This document shows, in pieces, positions 9,849 to 19,779 of a DNA stretch of 63,668 nt. Position 1 is the first letter of the stretch; the number at the start of each line of letters is the position of its first letter. Position numbers and translations under genes: made by a program. The DNA lies in NCBI RefSeq assembly GCF_001559865.1, contig NZ_LOHE01000029.1, forward strand, positions 1-63,668, written 5' to 3'. The notes under the pieces are model-generated. The model saw only the letters and a list, made by a program, of their open reading frames with translations. It was not told where the DNA came from and made no database searches. Origin of the DNA: Abyssisolibacter fermentans (GTDB lineage Bacteria; Bacillota; Clostridia; Tissierellales; MCWD3).

Positions 9849-11552
9849 ATGAAAAGTAATGAAGTTTCAAATGATAAAAAGGAATTATTATTATTACTAT
9901 TACCTTATTGGACTCCACTAATACCGCCATTAGGCATATCATGTCTTAAAGCTTATTTAGAGAGTAAAGGACATACTGTAACAACAGCTGATGGCAATAT
10001 ACAACCACAGATGAATGATATATATATAAATTATACTGATAAGCTTCAAGAGTTTGTTCCTGAAAATAAAAAAGGCAATTTTTACAATTTGGCTCATCGC
10101 GTTTTAAGAAGACATATGATGGCTTATATTAACAATGATAATAAAAAGGATTATTATAATTTAATAAAAATTTTAGTTGAAAAAGTATTTTATTTTGAAA
10201 TAGATAATTCACAAACAGATGAGTTAGATGAGATAATTCATAATTATTATAATGAATTAGCATTATATGTTGAAAAATTAATTAACAAAGTAAAACCAAG
10301 TGTATTGGGTTTGAGCGTTTACAAAGGAACTTTAGCATCATCTTTATATGCTGCAAGGATAGTAAGAAGTAAATTCCCAGAAATAGAAATATTAATGGGT
10401 GGGGGTATTTTTGCAGATGAGTTGTCTTTTGGTTCACCTAATTTGGATTTCTTTTTAGAAAAAACTAAAGATTACATTGATCATATATTTGTTGGAGAAG
10501 GTGAAATACTATTTGAAAAATACTTATCAGGAGAGTTATCAGCTAATCAAAGGGTATATACATTGGCAGATTTAAATAATCAGATAGTAGAGCTTTCAAA
10601 AGCACCGCTTCCTGATTTTGGTGAATTAGATTTACGTTTTTATCCTCAATTGGCATCATATGCTTCTAGGAGTTGCCCTTATCAATGTAGCTTCTGTACA
10701 GAAACGGTTCAATGGGGGAAATATAGGAAAAAAAGTGGTAAACAAATTGTAAATGAGTTACAAAGTCTTAGTAAGAAATATAATTATCAATTGTTTTTAA
10801 TGGGAGATTCATTATTAAATCCGATTGTATCAGATGTATCTGATGAAATGATTGATAAAAAACTATCTCTCTATTTTGATGGATACTTACGTGCAGATAA
10901 ACCTGTATGTGATATAGATAATACAATTAAATGGCGTAAAGGTGGTTTTTATCGTGCTCGTTTGGGAGTTGAGAGTGGATCTCCTAAGGTACTTAAATTA
11001 ATGAATAAAAAAATAACAATAGATCAAATAAGAAAATCATTGATGAATCTTGCTTTATCAGGTATAAAAACAACTACATATTGGGTTGTTGGACATCCTG
11101 GAGAAACTGAAGAAGATTTTCAACAAACTCTTGATTTGATAGAAGAACTAAAGGATTTCATTTGGGAAGCTGAATGTAACCCATTTGATTATTTTTATAC
11201 AGGACAAACTAATTCTAATACATGGGCAGATAAAAGATATAGACTATATCCCGAGGAAGCAAAAAAGATGCTGTTAGTTGAAACATGGGCGTTAAATTGT
11301 GAACCTTCAAGGGAAGAAATTTATAAAAGAGTTAATAGATTTGTAAAACATTGTAGGAGATTAGGAATTCCTAATCCATATAGTTTAAATGATATTAATA
11401 AAGCAGATGAACGATGGAAAAAGCTTCATAAAAATGCTGTTCCAGCTGTTTTAGAATTTAAAACTGGGAAAAAAATTAATGATAATCTCTCAGTAGAGAA
11501 GATACACTATGCAGATAAAATTAAAGAAGATGAAGGAGATTTCGTTTTTTAA
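9849..11552 (+). CDS. Cobalamin-binding radical SAM enzyme, NRPS-associated (first copy)
   Basis: This 567-residue protein has an N-terminal B12-binding-type domain (LPYWTPLIPPLGISCLKAYL, then LGLSVYKG and LMGGGIF). A radical SAM domain follows with CPYQCSFC, giving the CxxxCxxC cluster at Cys276, Cys280 and Cys283. The SAM-binding regions LGVESGS and VGHPGETEED are present. Enzymes with this layout often methylate unactivated carbon or phosphorus, but others do rearrangements, so the reaction is not settled. It lies inside the synthetase operon with its own site (GGAGGG) 7 bp before ATG. Its last residues, KEDEGDFVF, match the tails of the neighbouring synthetases, suggesting that it docks on the assembly line and acts on carrier-bound substrate. 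It is only distantly similar to the second copy at 39419. Confidence 0.85.
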   Translation: MKSNEVSNDKKELLLLLLPYWTPLIPPLGISCLKAYLESKGHTVTTADGNIQPQMNDIYINYTDKLQEFVPENKKGNFYNLAHRVLRRHMMAYINNDNKKDYYNLIKILVEKVFYFEIDNSQTDELDEIIHNYYNELALYVEKLINKVKPSVLGLSVYKGTLASSLYAARIVRSKFPEIEILMGGGIFADELSFGSPNLDFFLEKTKDYIDHIFVGEGEILFEKYLSGELSANQRVYTLADLNNQIVELSKAPLPDFGELDLRFYPQLASYASRSCPYQCSFCTETVQWGKYRKKSGKQIVNELQSLSKKYNYQLFLMGDSLLNPIVSDVSDEMIDKKLSLYFDGYLRADKPVCDIDNTIKWRKGGFYRARLGVESGSPKVLKLMNKKITIDQIRKSLMNLALSGIKTTTYWVVGHPGETEEDFQQTLDLIEELKDFIWEAECNPFDYFYTGQTNSNTWADKRYRLYPEEAKKMLLVETWALNCEPSREEIYKRVNRFVKHCRRLGIPNPYSLNDINKADERWKKLHKNAVPAVLEFKTGKKINDNLSVEKIHYADKIKEDEGDFVF

Positions 11553-11589
11553 TAATAACCTTAGCTAAGAGGAGAGTGAGGATTTAAAT

Positions 11590-14500
11590 ATGAAAGATTT
11601 GTCTATTGATTTAGCTCTAGCTAGTGCAGAATATAACAAAGAAAAAGAATATTGGATGAGTAATTTAGAAGATTTTCAGAAAAGTTCTTTTTGCTTAAAC
11701 AATAAAATGATTAGAAAAGATAAAAACTATTATCAGGAGGAAAAAATCATAATACCAGAAAACGTAGCAGCATATTTAGTAAAATTAAGCAATGGTTCAG
11801 ATAAAAGATTACATATGATTTTAGTTACTATTATATCTACCTTACTAAGCAAATACACCAGTAATAAAGATATTGTTGTAGGAACAACTATATATAAGCA
11901 AAATAGTGATGTAGAATTTATAAATACGATTCTACCATTAAGAATGATAATGAAAGAAAATATGACATTTAAGGAATTAATACTATCAGTAAGACAAACC
12001 ATAACCAAAGCAGTCGAAAACCAAAACTATCCTATGGGACAAATTATTAATAACTTAGGTTTAGATGTTAACAATGAAAGTTATCCATTATTTGATGTAG
12101 GAATATTACTTGACAATATTCACTGTAGAAAATACTTAGGAGATGTTAAATTAAATACAATTTTTACATTTAAGAGAGTAGATAATAGTATTGAAGCAAT
12201 ATTGGAATACAATACACAAATATATGATGAAAAGAAGATACAGAAAATAACTAATATTTTAGGCTTGATACTAGAACAAATTATATCAAATATTAATGTA
12301 CAAATTAGTGATATTGAGATAATTACACAAGAAGAAAAAAGGAAACTTGTTTATGAATATAATAAAATAGAGGTAGAGTATCCTAAAGATGAAACAGTAG
12401 CTAAACTATTTGAAGCTATAGTAAGTGAAAACGCTGACAAAACAGCAGTTATCTTTAGTGACAATGAGATAACCTATAGCAAATTAAACAAAAAAGCAAA
12501 TCAATTAGCATCCTTGCTAAGAGCAAAGGGAGTTAAAGAAAACACCATAGTAGGTATTATGCTAAAACCTTCAATAGAGATTATTATAAGTATAATAGCT
12601 GTTCTTAAAGCTGGTGGAACATATCTGCCTATAGAACTTGATTATCCGCATAAAAGAATAGCTTACCTTTTATCAGATAGTGAGGCTAAATTTCTTATAA
12701 CTCAGAAAGATTTTAATAAGAAGATTGAATTTAGTGGTGAAATAATTGATATTAACCAAAATTCTATATTTACTGGGAATGATCAAAATTTAAATATAAT
12801 TAATAAAAGCAGTGATTTATGTTATGTAATATATACCTCTGGAACTACTGGTAAACCTAAAGGAGTAATGATACAGCATCAGTCTGTAATTAATTATATA
12901 TCATGGGCTATAAAAGAATATGTTTGTAATAAAGAATGTACATTTCCTCTTTTTACATCAATTTCTTTTGACTTAACAGTAACTTCTATTTTTACATCAT
13001 TGTTATCTGGCAATAAGCTTAGAATTTATGATGGTCCACATAAGGAGTTATTGATCGAAAATGTTATAGAGGATAATTGTGTAGATATTATAAAATTAAC
13101 ACCTTCTCATTTAAAAATGGTAAAAAATAAAATAGGTCAAAGCTCAAAACTTAAAAAATTAATCATAGGTGGAGAAGTATTAGAGACTAATTTAGCAGTA
13201 GAAATTAAAAAATGTTTTAATGAATCAATTGAATTATATAACGAATATGGACCTACAGAAGCAACTGTTGGATGTATAGTTCATAAGTTTTGTTATGAAA
13301 ATAACAAAGAAAATGCAGTATCTATTGGTAAACCAATTCAAAATACTAAGATTTATATTTTAGATAAAGATCTAAAACCTTTACCTACAGGAATTGTAGG
13401 AGAAATATATATAAGTGGTGATGTTTTAGCTAGAGGTTATATTAATAAAGCAGAATTAACAGAAAAGAATTTTATTAATAATCCATTTGTTTCAGGAGAA
13501 AAAATGTATAAAACAGGAGATTTAGCTAAATGGAATGAAGATGGGAATATAGATTGTTTGGGTAGGTCTGATCATCAGTTAAAGATAAGAGGCTATAGGA
13601 TAGAGCTAGATGAAATAGCTTGTAGCTTAGAAAAACAAGAGGCTGTTAAAGAAGCGGTTGTAGCGATGAATGATAATAACAAATTGACTGCATATATGGT
13701 GTTAAAAGAAAAACTGACAATTGATGATATAAAGAATCATCTTATTGAGGAATTACCAGAATACATGATACCACTTGTTTTCATGCAAATAGATAAAGTT
13801 CCGTTAACGATAAATGGAAAAGTCAATAAGAAAGAATTATTAAATATGGGAATGCAGATAAATAAGGGTAGTAGCATAAATTTACCTCAAAATGAAATAG
13901 AAAAATCATTGCTGTCTTTGTGGAGAAGATTACTTGAAGTTGAAGAAATAAGTGTAACTGATAACTTTTTCGAGATTGGTGGAGATTCTCTTAAAGCTAC
14001 GTTGCTTGTAATAAAAATACAAGAAAGCTTTAATAAAGAAATAAGCTTGTTGGATGTATTCAATAATCCTACAATAAAAGAGCTTTCAGAGCACATAAAT
14101 AAAATAGGATTTACTAATTATGAACCAATTCCAGTTGTAGAAAAAAGAGATTATTATCCATTATCTTCTGCTCAAAAAAGAATGTATTATTTAAACGAAC
14201 TACAAAAAAATAGCATAAATTATAACATTCGTGGAGCAATAACGATTACAGGAATGTTAAATAAAGAAAAGTTCGAAAAAGCTATGGAAAGTATAGTGAA
14301 GCGTCATGAAGCATTTAGAACTGCATTTATAGTAAGAGATGATGTGATAGTTCAAAAAGTGTATGAATATAACGATATAAATTTTAAAATTAAATATTGC
14401 ACAGCTAGAAATAAAGAAGAAATAGACGAAATTATAAAGAATTCTATTGTACCTTTTGATTTATCAAAACCACCATTATTAAGAGTTGTATTGATAAATA

Positions 14501-15510
14501 CTTCCCTTGATAAAAATATTTTTGTAGTGGACATGCATCATATTATATCAGATGCGGTAACTTCTGACATAATAATAAATGAATTTATTAAACTTTATAA
14601 TAATATAGAATTGCCAGATGTTAAATTACAGTATAAAGATTATGCTCAGTGGCATAATGAGAAATTATTGAGCGATGCTATAAAGAAACAAGAAGATTAC
14701 TGGCTTAATAAATATAAAAATGGTGTACCATTAGTTAAATTGATGACCGACTATCCTAGACCATCATTTAATGATTATCAAGGTGATTCAATTGATTTTA
14801 CTATAGATGATGAGTTAACAAAAAAAATAAGGAAAATGTCTGGTTCGTATTCTGTTTCAAGGTATATGTTTATGCTCTCGGCTTATTTTACATTGCTATT
14901 TAAATATACTACTCAGAAGCAATTAGCTGTTGGCATGTTAGTATCAGGACGAAATCATCCTGATTTACAAAATATTATAGGAATGTTTGTAAATACTTTA
15001 ATCATAAAGGCTCAAGTTGATAAAGATAAACCGTTTAATCAGTTATTAAACGATATTAAAAAAGATACATTAGAAGCTCTTGATAATCAAGATTTTCAAT
15101 TTGAAATGTTGGTAAAGAAACTGGATAAAAGAAAGGAACAACGACACAGTGAACTAATAAATGTTATGTTTGTATTTCAAAACAAAGATTATGAATTCTT
15201 AGAATTTGATGATTTTAAATTCGAACCGTATGGGTTTAAGAGTAATACCTCAAAATTTGATATTGTTTTTACTTGCGTTGAAGGAACTAATAATTTAAAA
15301 CTAAATATTGAGTATAGCACTAGAATATTTAAGAAAGAAACTATTGAGCTTATGATAAGACATTATATAAATATTTTAAATGAAGTGGTAAATAACTTGG
15401 AAATTAATGTGGGAGACATTAATATGCATTCAAAAGAAGAGCTTCTCATGATTAAAGAATACACTAAAAAGCAAAATACAAGAAATATAGATGCAGATTT
15501 TGATTTATAG
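11590..15510 (+). CDS. NRPS, half-C - A - PCP - C, predicted asparagine module
   Basis: The 1306-residue protein starts with about 255 residues that match only the C-terminal lobe of a condensation domain (from KEYWMSNL to the LVYEYN linker) and contain no HHxxxDG. The A domain follows (YTSGTTGKPKG, NEYGPTEAT, YKTGDLAKW, NGKVNKKE). The code read by eye is DLTKIGEVGK, the standard asparagine code. The carrier has IGGDSL (Ser800). A complete condensation domain has HHIISDA at 983-989, again with alanine in place of the motif glycine. It ends RNIDADFDL, one of the shared acidic tails. The start has a GAGGAGAGTGAGG purine run upstream. It should add Asn as the second residue and work with the asparagine synthetase at 4736. 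Confidence 0.9.
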   Translation: MKDLSIDLALASAEYNKEKEYWMSNLEDFQKSSFCLNNKMIRKDKNYYQEEKIIIPENVAAYLVKLSNGSDKRLHMILVTIISTLLSKYTSNKDIVVGTTIYKQNSDVEFINTILPLRMIMKENMTFKELILSVRQTITKAVENQNYPMGQIINNLGLDVNNESYPLFDVGILLDNIHCRKYLGDVKLNTIFTFKRVDNSIEAILEYNTQIYDEKKIQKITNILGLILEQIISNINVQISDIEIITQEEKRKLVYEYNKIEVEYPKDETVAKLFEAIVSENADKTAVIFSDNEITYSKLNKKANQLASLLRAKGVKENTIVGIMLKPSIEIIISIIAVLKAGGTYLPIELDYPHKRIAYLLSDSEAKFLITQKDFNKKIEFSGEIIDINQNSIFTGNDQNLNIINKSSDLCYVIYTSGTTGKPKGVMIQHQSVINYISWAIKEYVCNKECTFPLFTSISFDLTVTSIFTSLLSGNKLRIYDGPHKELLIENVIEDNCVDIIKLTPSHLKMVKNKIGQSSKLKKLIIGGEVLETNLAVEIKKCFNESIELYNEYGPTEATVGCIVHKFCYENNKENAVSIGKPIQNTKIYILDKDLKPLPTGIVGEIYISGDVLARGYINKAELTEKNFINNPFVSGEKMYKTGDLAKWNEDGNIDCLGRSDHQLKIRGYRIELDEIACSLEKQEAVKEAVVAMNDNNKLTAYMVLKEKLTIDDIKNHLIEELPEYMIPLVFMQIDKVPLTINGKVNKKELLNMGMQINKGSSINLPQNEIEKSLLSLWRRLLEVEEISVTDNFFEIGGDSLKATLLVIKIQESFNKEISLLDVFNNPTIKELSEHINKIGFTNYEPIPVVEKRDYYPLSSAQKRMYYLNELQKNSINYNIRGAITITGMLNKEKFEKAMESIVKRHEAFRTAFIVRDDVIVQKVYEYNDINFKIKYCTARNKEEIDEIIKNSIVPFDLSKPPLLRVVLINTSLDKNIFVVDMHHIISDAVTSDIIINEFIKLYNNIELPDVKLQYKDYAQWHNEKLLSDAIKKQEDYWLNKYKNGVPLVKLMTDYPRPSFNDYQGDSIDFTIDDELTKKIRKMSGSYSVSRYMFMLSAYFTLLFKYTTQKQLAVGMLVSGRNHPDLQNIIGMFVNTLIIKAQVDKDKPFNQLLNDIKKDTLEALDNQDFQFEMLVKKLDKRKEQRHSELINVMFVFQNKDYEFLEFDDFKFEPYGFKSNTSKFDIVFTCVEGTNNLKLNIEYSTRIFKKETIELMIRHYINILNEVVNNLEINVGDINMHSKEELLMIKEYTKKQNTRNIDADFDL

Positions 15511-15571
15511 ATTAATAATAAGAGAATGTTTTTGAAAAACATAATTGTCTAGATTCTTAGGGGGTATAGCC

Positions 15572-18500
15572 ATGGAGAATATAAGTAAAAATGGTGATAT
15601 TAAAGAATTAATAAATACCAAACAAAAAGAATATTGGCTTAGTCAATTGTCAGGGGAATTGCAAGAAGTCCAACTGATGTCAGATTATGACATTAAAGAA
15701 AGAAGTGAAATAAAACTAAAAGAGGTGTCTTTTAGCATTCCAGAAGAATTATCAATGAAAATTTTAAAACTGGGTAAATCATCAGATTTATCACTATATC
15801 TTATATTACTTACAAGTTTGAAAATATTAGTCAATAAATATACAGGTATAGATGATATTATTATAGGTTCGCCAATGTATAAATATGATGATGAAGAAAA
15901 TGAATTAGCTAATTTAGTTGCTTTGAGAGATAAAATTAATAATGAAACAACATTTAAAAATTTACTTTATAGTATTAGGGGCACTACTTTAGAAGCTTAT
16001 GAAAATCAAAATTATCCTTATGAAAAAATTATAGAACAACTTACTATTTTAAATAATGACAATAAAGTGAGTTTGTTTGGAATAATATGTGAGTTTGGTA
16101 ATATACACAAAGCAATAGAGAAGATACCAAATAATTGCAATATATTAATATCATTAACAAGAACAGAAAATAATATTGTGGGTACATTTAGGTATAATTC
16201 CAATATGTATAAAGAATCGACTATTAATCAAGTAATAAGCCACTATATTAATATTCTAGATGATAATATCAACAACCCACAAAAACCAATTAATAATATT
16301 TGTATGTTAACAGATGCTGAAATAAAACGAATTCTTAACGATTTCAATGATACTAGAGAAGAATTTTTAAAAAATAAAGTTGTACATGAACTATTCGAAA
16401 TGCAGGAAAAGAAGACTCCAAATAACATTGCAGTGACATTTGAAAATAAGGAAATAACTTATAAAGAGTTAAATGAAAAAGCAAATCAATTAGCGAGATT
16501 ATTAAGGAAAAAAAGCACTGCAAATGATACTATCGTATCGATTATGGTTGATCGATCAATAGAAATGATAATAGCAATATTAGGGACTTTGAAAGCAGGA
16601 ATGGTGTATATGCCTATAGACCCTGCTTATCCAACAGGTAGAAGAAAATATATATATGAAGACAGTAAAACAGAAATATTAATTTCACAGAAGCATTTAT
16701 TGTTAGAAGACAGCATTGAACTTGATTTCTTTAAAACAGATAACATTGTGCTTGCTGATGATGAAAGTATTTATACAGGAGAAAGCACTAATTTAGTAAA
16801 TACTAAAAAATCAGATGATTTAATTTATATATTATACACATCAGGAACAACAGGCAATCCAAAGGGAGTAATGGTCAAACACAGTAATATAGTAAATTAT
16901 GTACATGCATTCTTAAAAGAGTTTAAAGTAAATGAAAATAGTAAAGTATTACAGCAGGCAAGCAACACTTTTGATGTCTTCGTAGAAGAAGTGTATCCAA
17001 CTTTATTAAGTGGTGGATGTGTTGTTATTGCCGCAGTAGATGAAATAAAAGACATATTGCGCTTAACACAGCTAATAAGAACAAAAAATATTTCTCTAAT
17101 TTCATGCTCACCACTATTGCTTAACGAAATAAATCAATTACCAATATTACCAAGTGTAAAAACTTATATTAGTGGAGGAGATGTATTAAAAGGTAACTAT
17201 ATATCAAACATTATAAAAACGGCAAATGTATATAATACTTATGGTCCTACAGAAGCAACAGTATGTTGTAGTTACTATAAGTGTATTGGTGAAGACATAA
17301 CAAATGTACCAATAGGCAGACCAATATCAAACTATAAAGCTTATATATTTGATAAGAATATGAATTTATTACCTATAGGAATACCGGGAGAACTATGTGT
17401 AACTGGAGAAGGAGTAACAAAGGGTTATTTGAATTTACCAGAGTTTACTAATAAAAAATATGTAGAGAATCCATTTAACTCTACAGAAACAATGTATAAA
17501 ACAGGTGATTTAGCGAGATGGCTTCCAGACGGGAATATAGAGTTTTTAGGAAGAATAGATAATCAAGTAAAAATAAGGGGATACAGAATAGAATTAAAGG
17601 AAATAGAAAACAGATTATTAGAGTATGAAAAAATAAATAATGCTGTAGTAATAATAAAAGAAGATAGTATAGGAGATAAACAGCTATATTCATATGTAAT
17701 TTCTGATGAAGATATAACTTCCCAAGAAGTTAAAGAATATCTAAAAGAATATTTACCTAAATATATGATACCTTTATATATTATCAAAATAGATGAAATG
17801 CCTGTTACTGCTAATGGTAAGATTGACTATAAAACACTTGCAAAATTAGATGACAGCTCCACAATAAAAACAGCTTACCAAGCACCATCTACAAAAACTG
17901 AAGAAACTTTAGTGCAGATTTGGAAAGAGGTACTTTCAATAGACGAAAAAATAGGTGTAAAAGATAATTTTTTTGAACTAGGTGGACATTCACTGAGAAT
18001 AATGAAATTGTGTGTAAAGATTAATAATCATTTTAATATAGAAGTTCAGTTAACTGATATATATAATCTTCAAAGCATAGAAAAAATGGCTCAATACATT
18101 GATAATAGTGTAAGAAAAAAGAAAAATCTAGCATTAGAGATTGCAGAAAAAAGGGATTATTATCCTCTATCTCCTGCACAAAACAGAATTTTTATTATGA
18201 ACAGTATGATAGAAGATAATACGAATTATAATATGCCTTTTATTACAAGGTTAGAAGGAGAGCTATCTAAAGATAAGCTTACCGAAGTAATATATAAATT
18301 AATTATGAGACATGAAACACTAAGAACAAGCTTTGAAAATATAGAAGGAACAACAGTTCAAAGAATAAACGATAAAATTGACTTTAAATTAAATTATATA
18401 GAAAAAGATGAAAAAGAAGTGGTATCTGTTATCAAAGAATTTATTAAACCATTTGACTTAAGTAAGGCACCTTTATGTAGAGCTTGCCTAATAAAAATAG

Positions 18501-19489
18501 GAAACAATAGTTATATATTTATATTAGATTTGCATCATATTATATTTGATGGAGTTTCAAGTACAATATTAATTAATGATTTTGTTAAGTTATACAATGG
18601 TGATGAATTACCAAAGCAAAAATTTCAATATAAAGACTATGTACTATGGCATCAAAAAATGGAATTGACATCATGGAGAAAAAAACAAGAAGAATATTGG
18701 CTAAACCAATTCAAAGGAGAAATACCAATATTACAATTACCTACTGACTATAAAAGACCATTAGTTAAAAGTTGTGTAGGGAAAGATTATAGATTTGTTA
18801 TAGATCAAAAAATTACAAATAAGTTGCATAAACTTATGAATGAGACCAGTACAACAACATTTATGGTACTTCTAACGGCGTATAATATTCTATTATTTAA
18901 GTATTCTGGTCAAGAAGATATAATAATTGGAAGTCCTATAGCAGGGAGAATAAATGAAGATCTATATTCAATAATAGGAATGTTTGTAAATATGATTCCT
19001 ATTAGAACGTATCCACAATATACTAAGAGCTTTAGAGAGCTTCTAGAAGAAGTTAAGACGAAATCGTTAGGATTTTATGAGAATCAGGATTACCAATATG
19101 AAGAATTAATAGATAAGCTTAAACTAAAGAGAGATCCTGCAAGGAATATGTTATTTGATTGTGTTTTTTCATATCATGAAGAAAACTCAGTTGAAATTCA
19201 GTGTGGTAAATTTAAATTATATGAATATCCATTAGAAAATAACAGATCTACGTACGATTTAATTTTAAAGGGATATGAAAATGATAATAAAATGATGATG
19301 ACTATAGAATATGATTCTATGCTGTTTAAAGAAGAGACTATAAAAGAAATGAGTGAAAACTATATCAATATAATTAATCAAGTGGTAGATAATGCAGATA
19401 TTTTACTTAAAGATATTAAAAATTCATATGATACATCGATTTTAGATACAACAAGCGTAGAGATTGATGATGGTGAGTTTGTACTGTAG
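15572..19489 (+). CDS. NRPS, half-C - A - PCP - C, Lys-like selectivity code
   Basis: Start chosen at ATG 15572, with TTAGGGGG 7-8 bp upstream; a TTG at 15545 has no such site. The 1305-residue protein begins with a lone C-terminal condensation lobe (KEYWLSQL to the ILNDFNDT linker), followed by an A domain (YTSGTTGNPKG, NTYGPTEAT, YKTGDLARW). Its code reads DVESIGTVCK, closest to the lysine code DAESIGSVCK I recall from bacitracin synthetase; ornithine or another basic residue is possible. The carrier has LGGHSL (Ser807). A full condensation domain has HHIIFDG from His988, with the glycine present. It ends EIDDGEFVL, a shared acidic tail. About 1.65 kb of its A-PCP sequence is almost identical to the third module of the next protein. 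Confidence 0.88.
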   Translation: MENISKNGDIKELINTKQKEYWLSQLSGELQEVQLMSDYDIKERSEIKLKEVSFSIPEELSMKILKLGKSSDLSLYLILLTSLKILVNKYTGIDDIIIGSPMYKYDDEENELANLVALRDKINNETTFKNLLYSIRGTTLEAYENQNYPYEKIIEQLTILNNDNKVSLFGIICEFGNIHKAIEKIPNNCNILISLTRTENNIVGTFRYNSNMYKESTINQVISHYINILDDNINNPQKPINNICMLTDAEIKRILNDFNDTREEFLKNKVVHELFEMQEKKTPNNIAVTFENKEITYKELNEKANQLARLLRKKSTANDTIVSIMVDRSIEMIIAILGTLKAGMVYMPIDPAYPTGRRKYIYEDSKTEILISQKHLLLEDSIELDFFKTDNIVLADDESIYTGESTNLVNTKKSDDLIYILYTSGTTGNPKGVMVKHSNIVNYVHAFLKEFKVNENSKVLQQASNTFDVFVEEVYPTLLSGGCVVIAAVDEIKDILRLTQLIRTKNISLISCSPLLLNEINQLPILPSVKTYISGGDVLKGNYISNIIKTANVYNTYGPTEATVCCSYYKCIGEDITNVPIGRPISNYKAYIFDKNMNLLPIGIPGELCVTGEGVTKGYLNLPEFTNKKYVENPFNSTETMYKTGDLARWLPDGNIEFLGRIDNQVKIRGYRIELKEIENRLLEYEKINNAVVIIKEDSIGDKQLYSYVISDEDITSQEVKEYLKEYLPKYMIPLYIIKIDEMPVTANGKIDYKTLAKLDDSSTIKTAYQAPSTKTEETLVQIWKEVLSIDEKIGVKDNFFELGGHSLRIMKLCVKINNHFNIEVQLTDIYNLQSIEKMAQYIDNSVRKKKNLALEIAEKRDYYPLSPAQNRIFIMNSMIEDNTNYNMPFITRLEGELSKDKLTEVIYKLIMRHETLRTSFENIEGTTVQRINDKIDFKLNYIEKDEKEVVSVIKEFIKPFDLSKAPLCRACLIKIGNNSYIFILDLHHIIFDGVSSTILINDFVKLYNGDELPKQKFQYKDYVLWHQKMELTSWRKKQEEYWLNQFKGEIPILQLPTDYKRPLVKSCVGKDYRFVIDQKITNKLHKLMNETSTTTFMVLLTAYNILLFKYSGQEDIIIGSPIAGRINEDLYSIIGMFVNMIPIRTYPQYTKSFRELLEEVKTKSLGFYENQDYQYEELIDKLKLKRDPARNMLFDCVFSYHEENSVEIQCGKFKLYEYPLENNRSTYDLILKGYENDNKMMMTIEYDSMLFKEETIKEMSENYINIINQVVDNADILLKDIKNSYDTSILDTTSVEIDDGEFVL
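16414..18065 (+). repeat. A-PCP tract near-identical to 27039-28690
   Basis: About 1.65 kb align without indels at a constant offset of 10625 bp with the third module of the terminal synthetase. The tract runs from just inside the A domain to just after the carrier serine. Sequence on either side diverges quickly, which points to recent module copying or gene conversion. Confidence 0.8.
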
Positions 19490-19779
19490 ATTGAATAATT
19501 TTACAAAAGGAGTCGTGCAGAATCTTTTCATTCCGATGTTGGAAAGAAATCTTGCATGTCTCCTAACAATATAATTGGTTACTTATTATATATTTTCTTT
19601 GGTCCTTAGTAATTCTATGGGGAATTATAAAAATAATTGCAAAATCACATACTGAAATAAAACATATCAAAACTGCAGATGGTAAACAATGGAATAATTG
19701 TGATAAATACAGTTCTATCTGATAATAACCTAGAAACAAATAGTTTTGAAAAGTAAAACTAAAGATAGGAGGTTTAAGT
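19490..19779. other. Intergenic gap between two NRPS genes with a long hairpin
   Basis: This 290-bp spacer is long for this operon, where other gaps are about 25-60 bp. Arms at 19508-19519 (AGGAGTCGTGCA) and 19553-19564 (TGCATGTCTCCT) pair over 12 positions with one mismatch and one wobble. No T tract follows, so it does not look like a terminator. The rest shows no gene. An AGGAGG site before ATG 19780 belongs to the next gene. Confidence 0.5.

Noticed and set aside
15545-15571. Extension of the third single-module synthetase to TTG 15545
   Set aside because: The extension overlaps the good ribosome binding site of ATG 15572 and has none of its own.
19490-19779. T-box or other known riboswitch in the long NRPS spacer
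   Set aside because: No T-box core sequence, specifier loop or terminator/antiterminator pair could be found.
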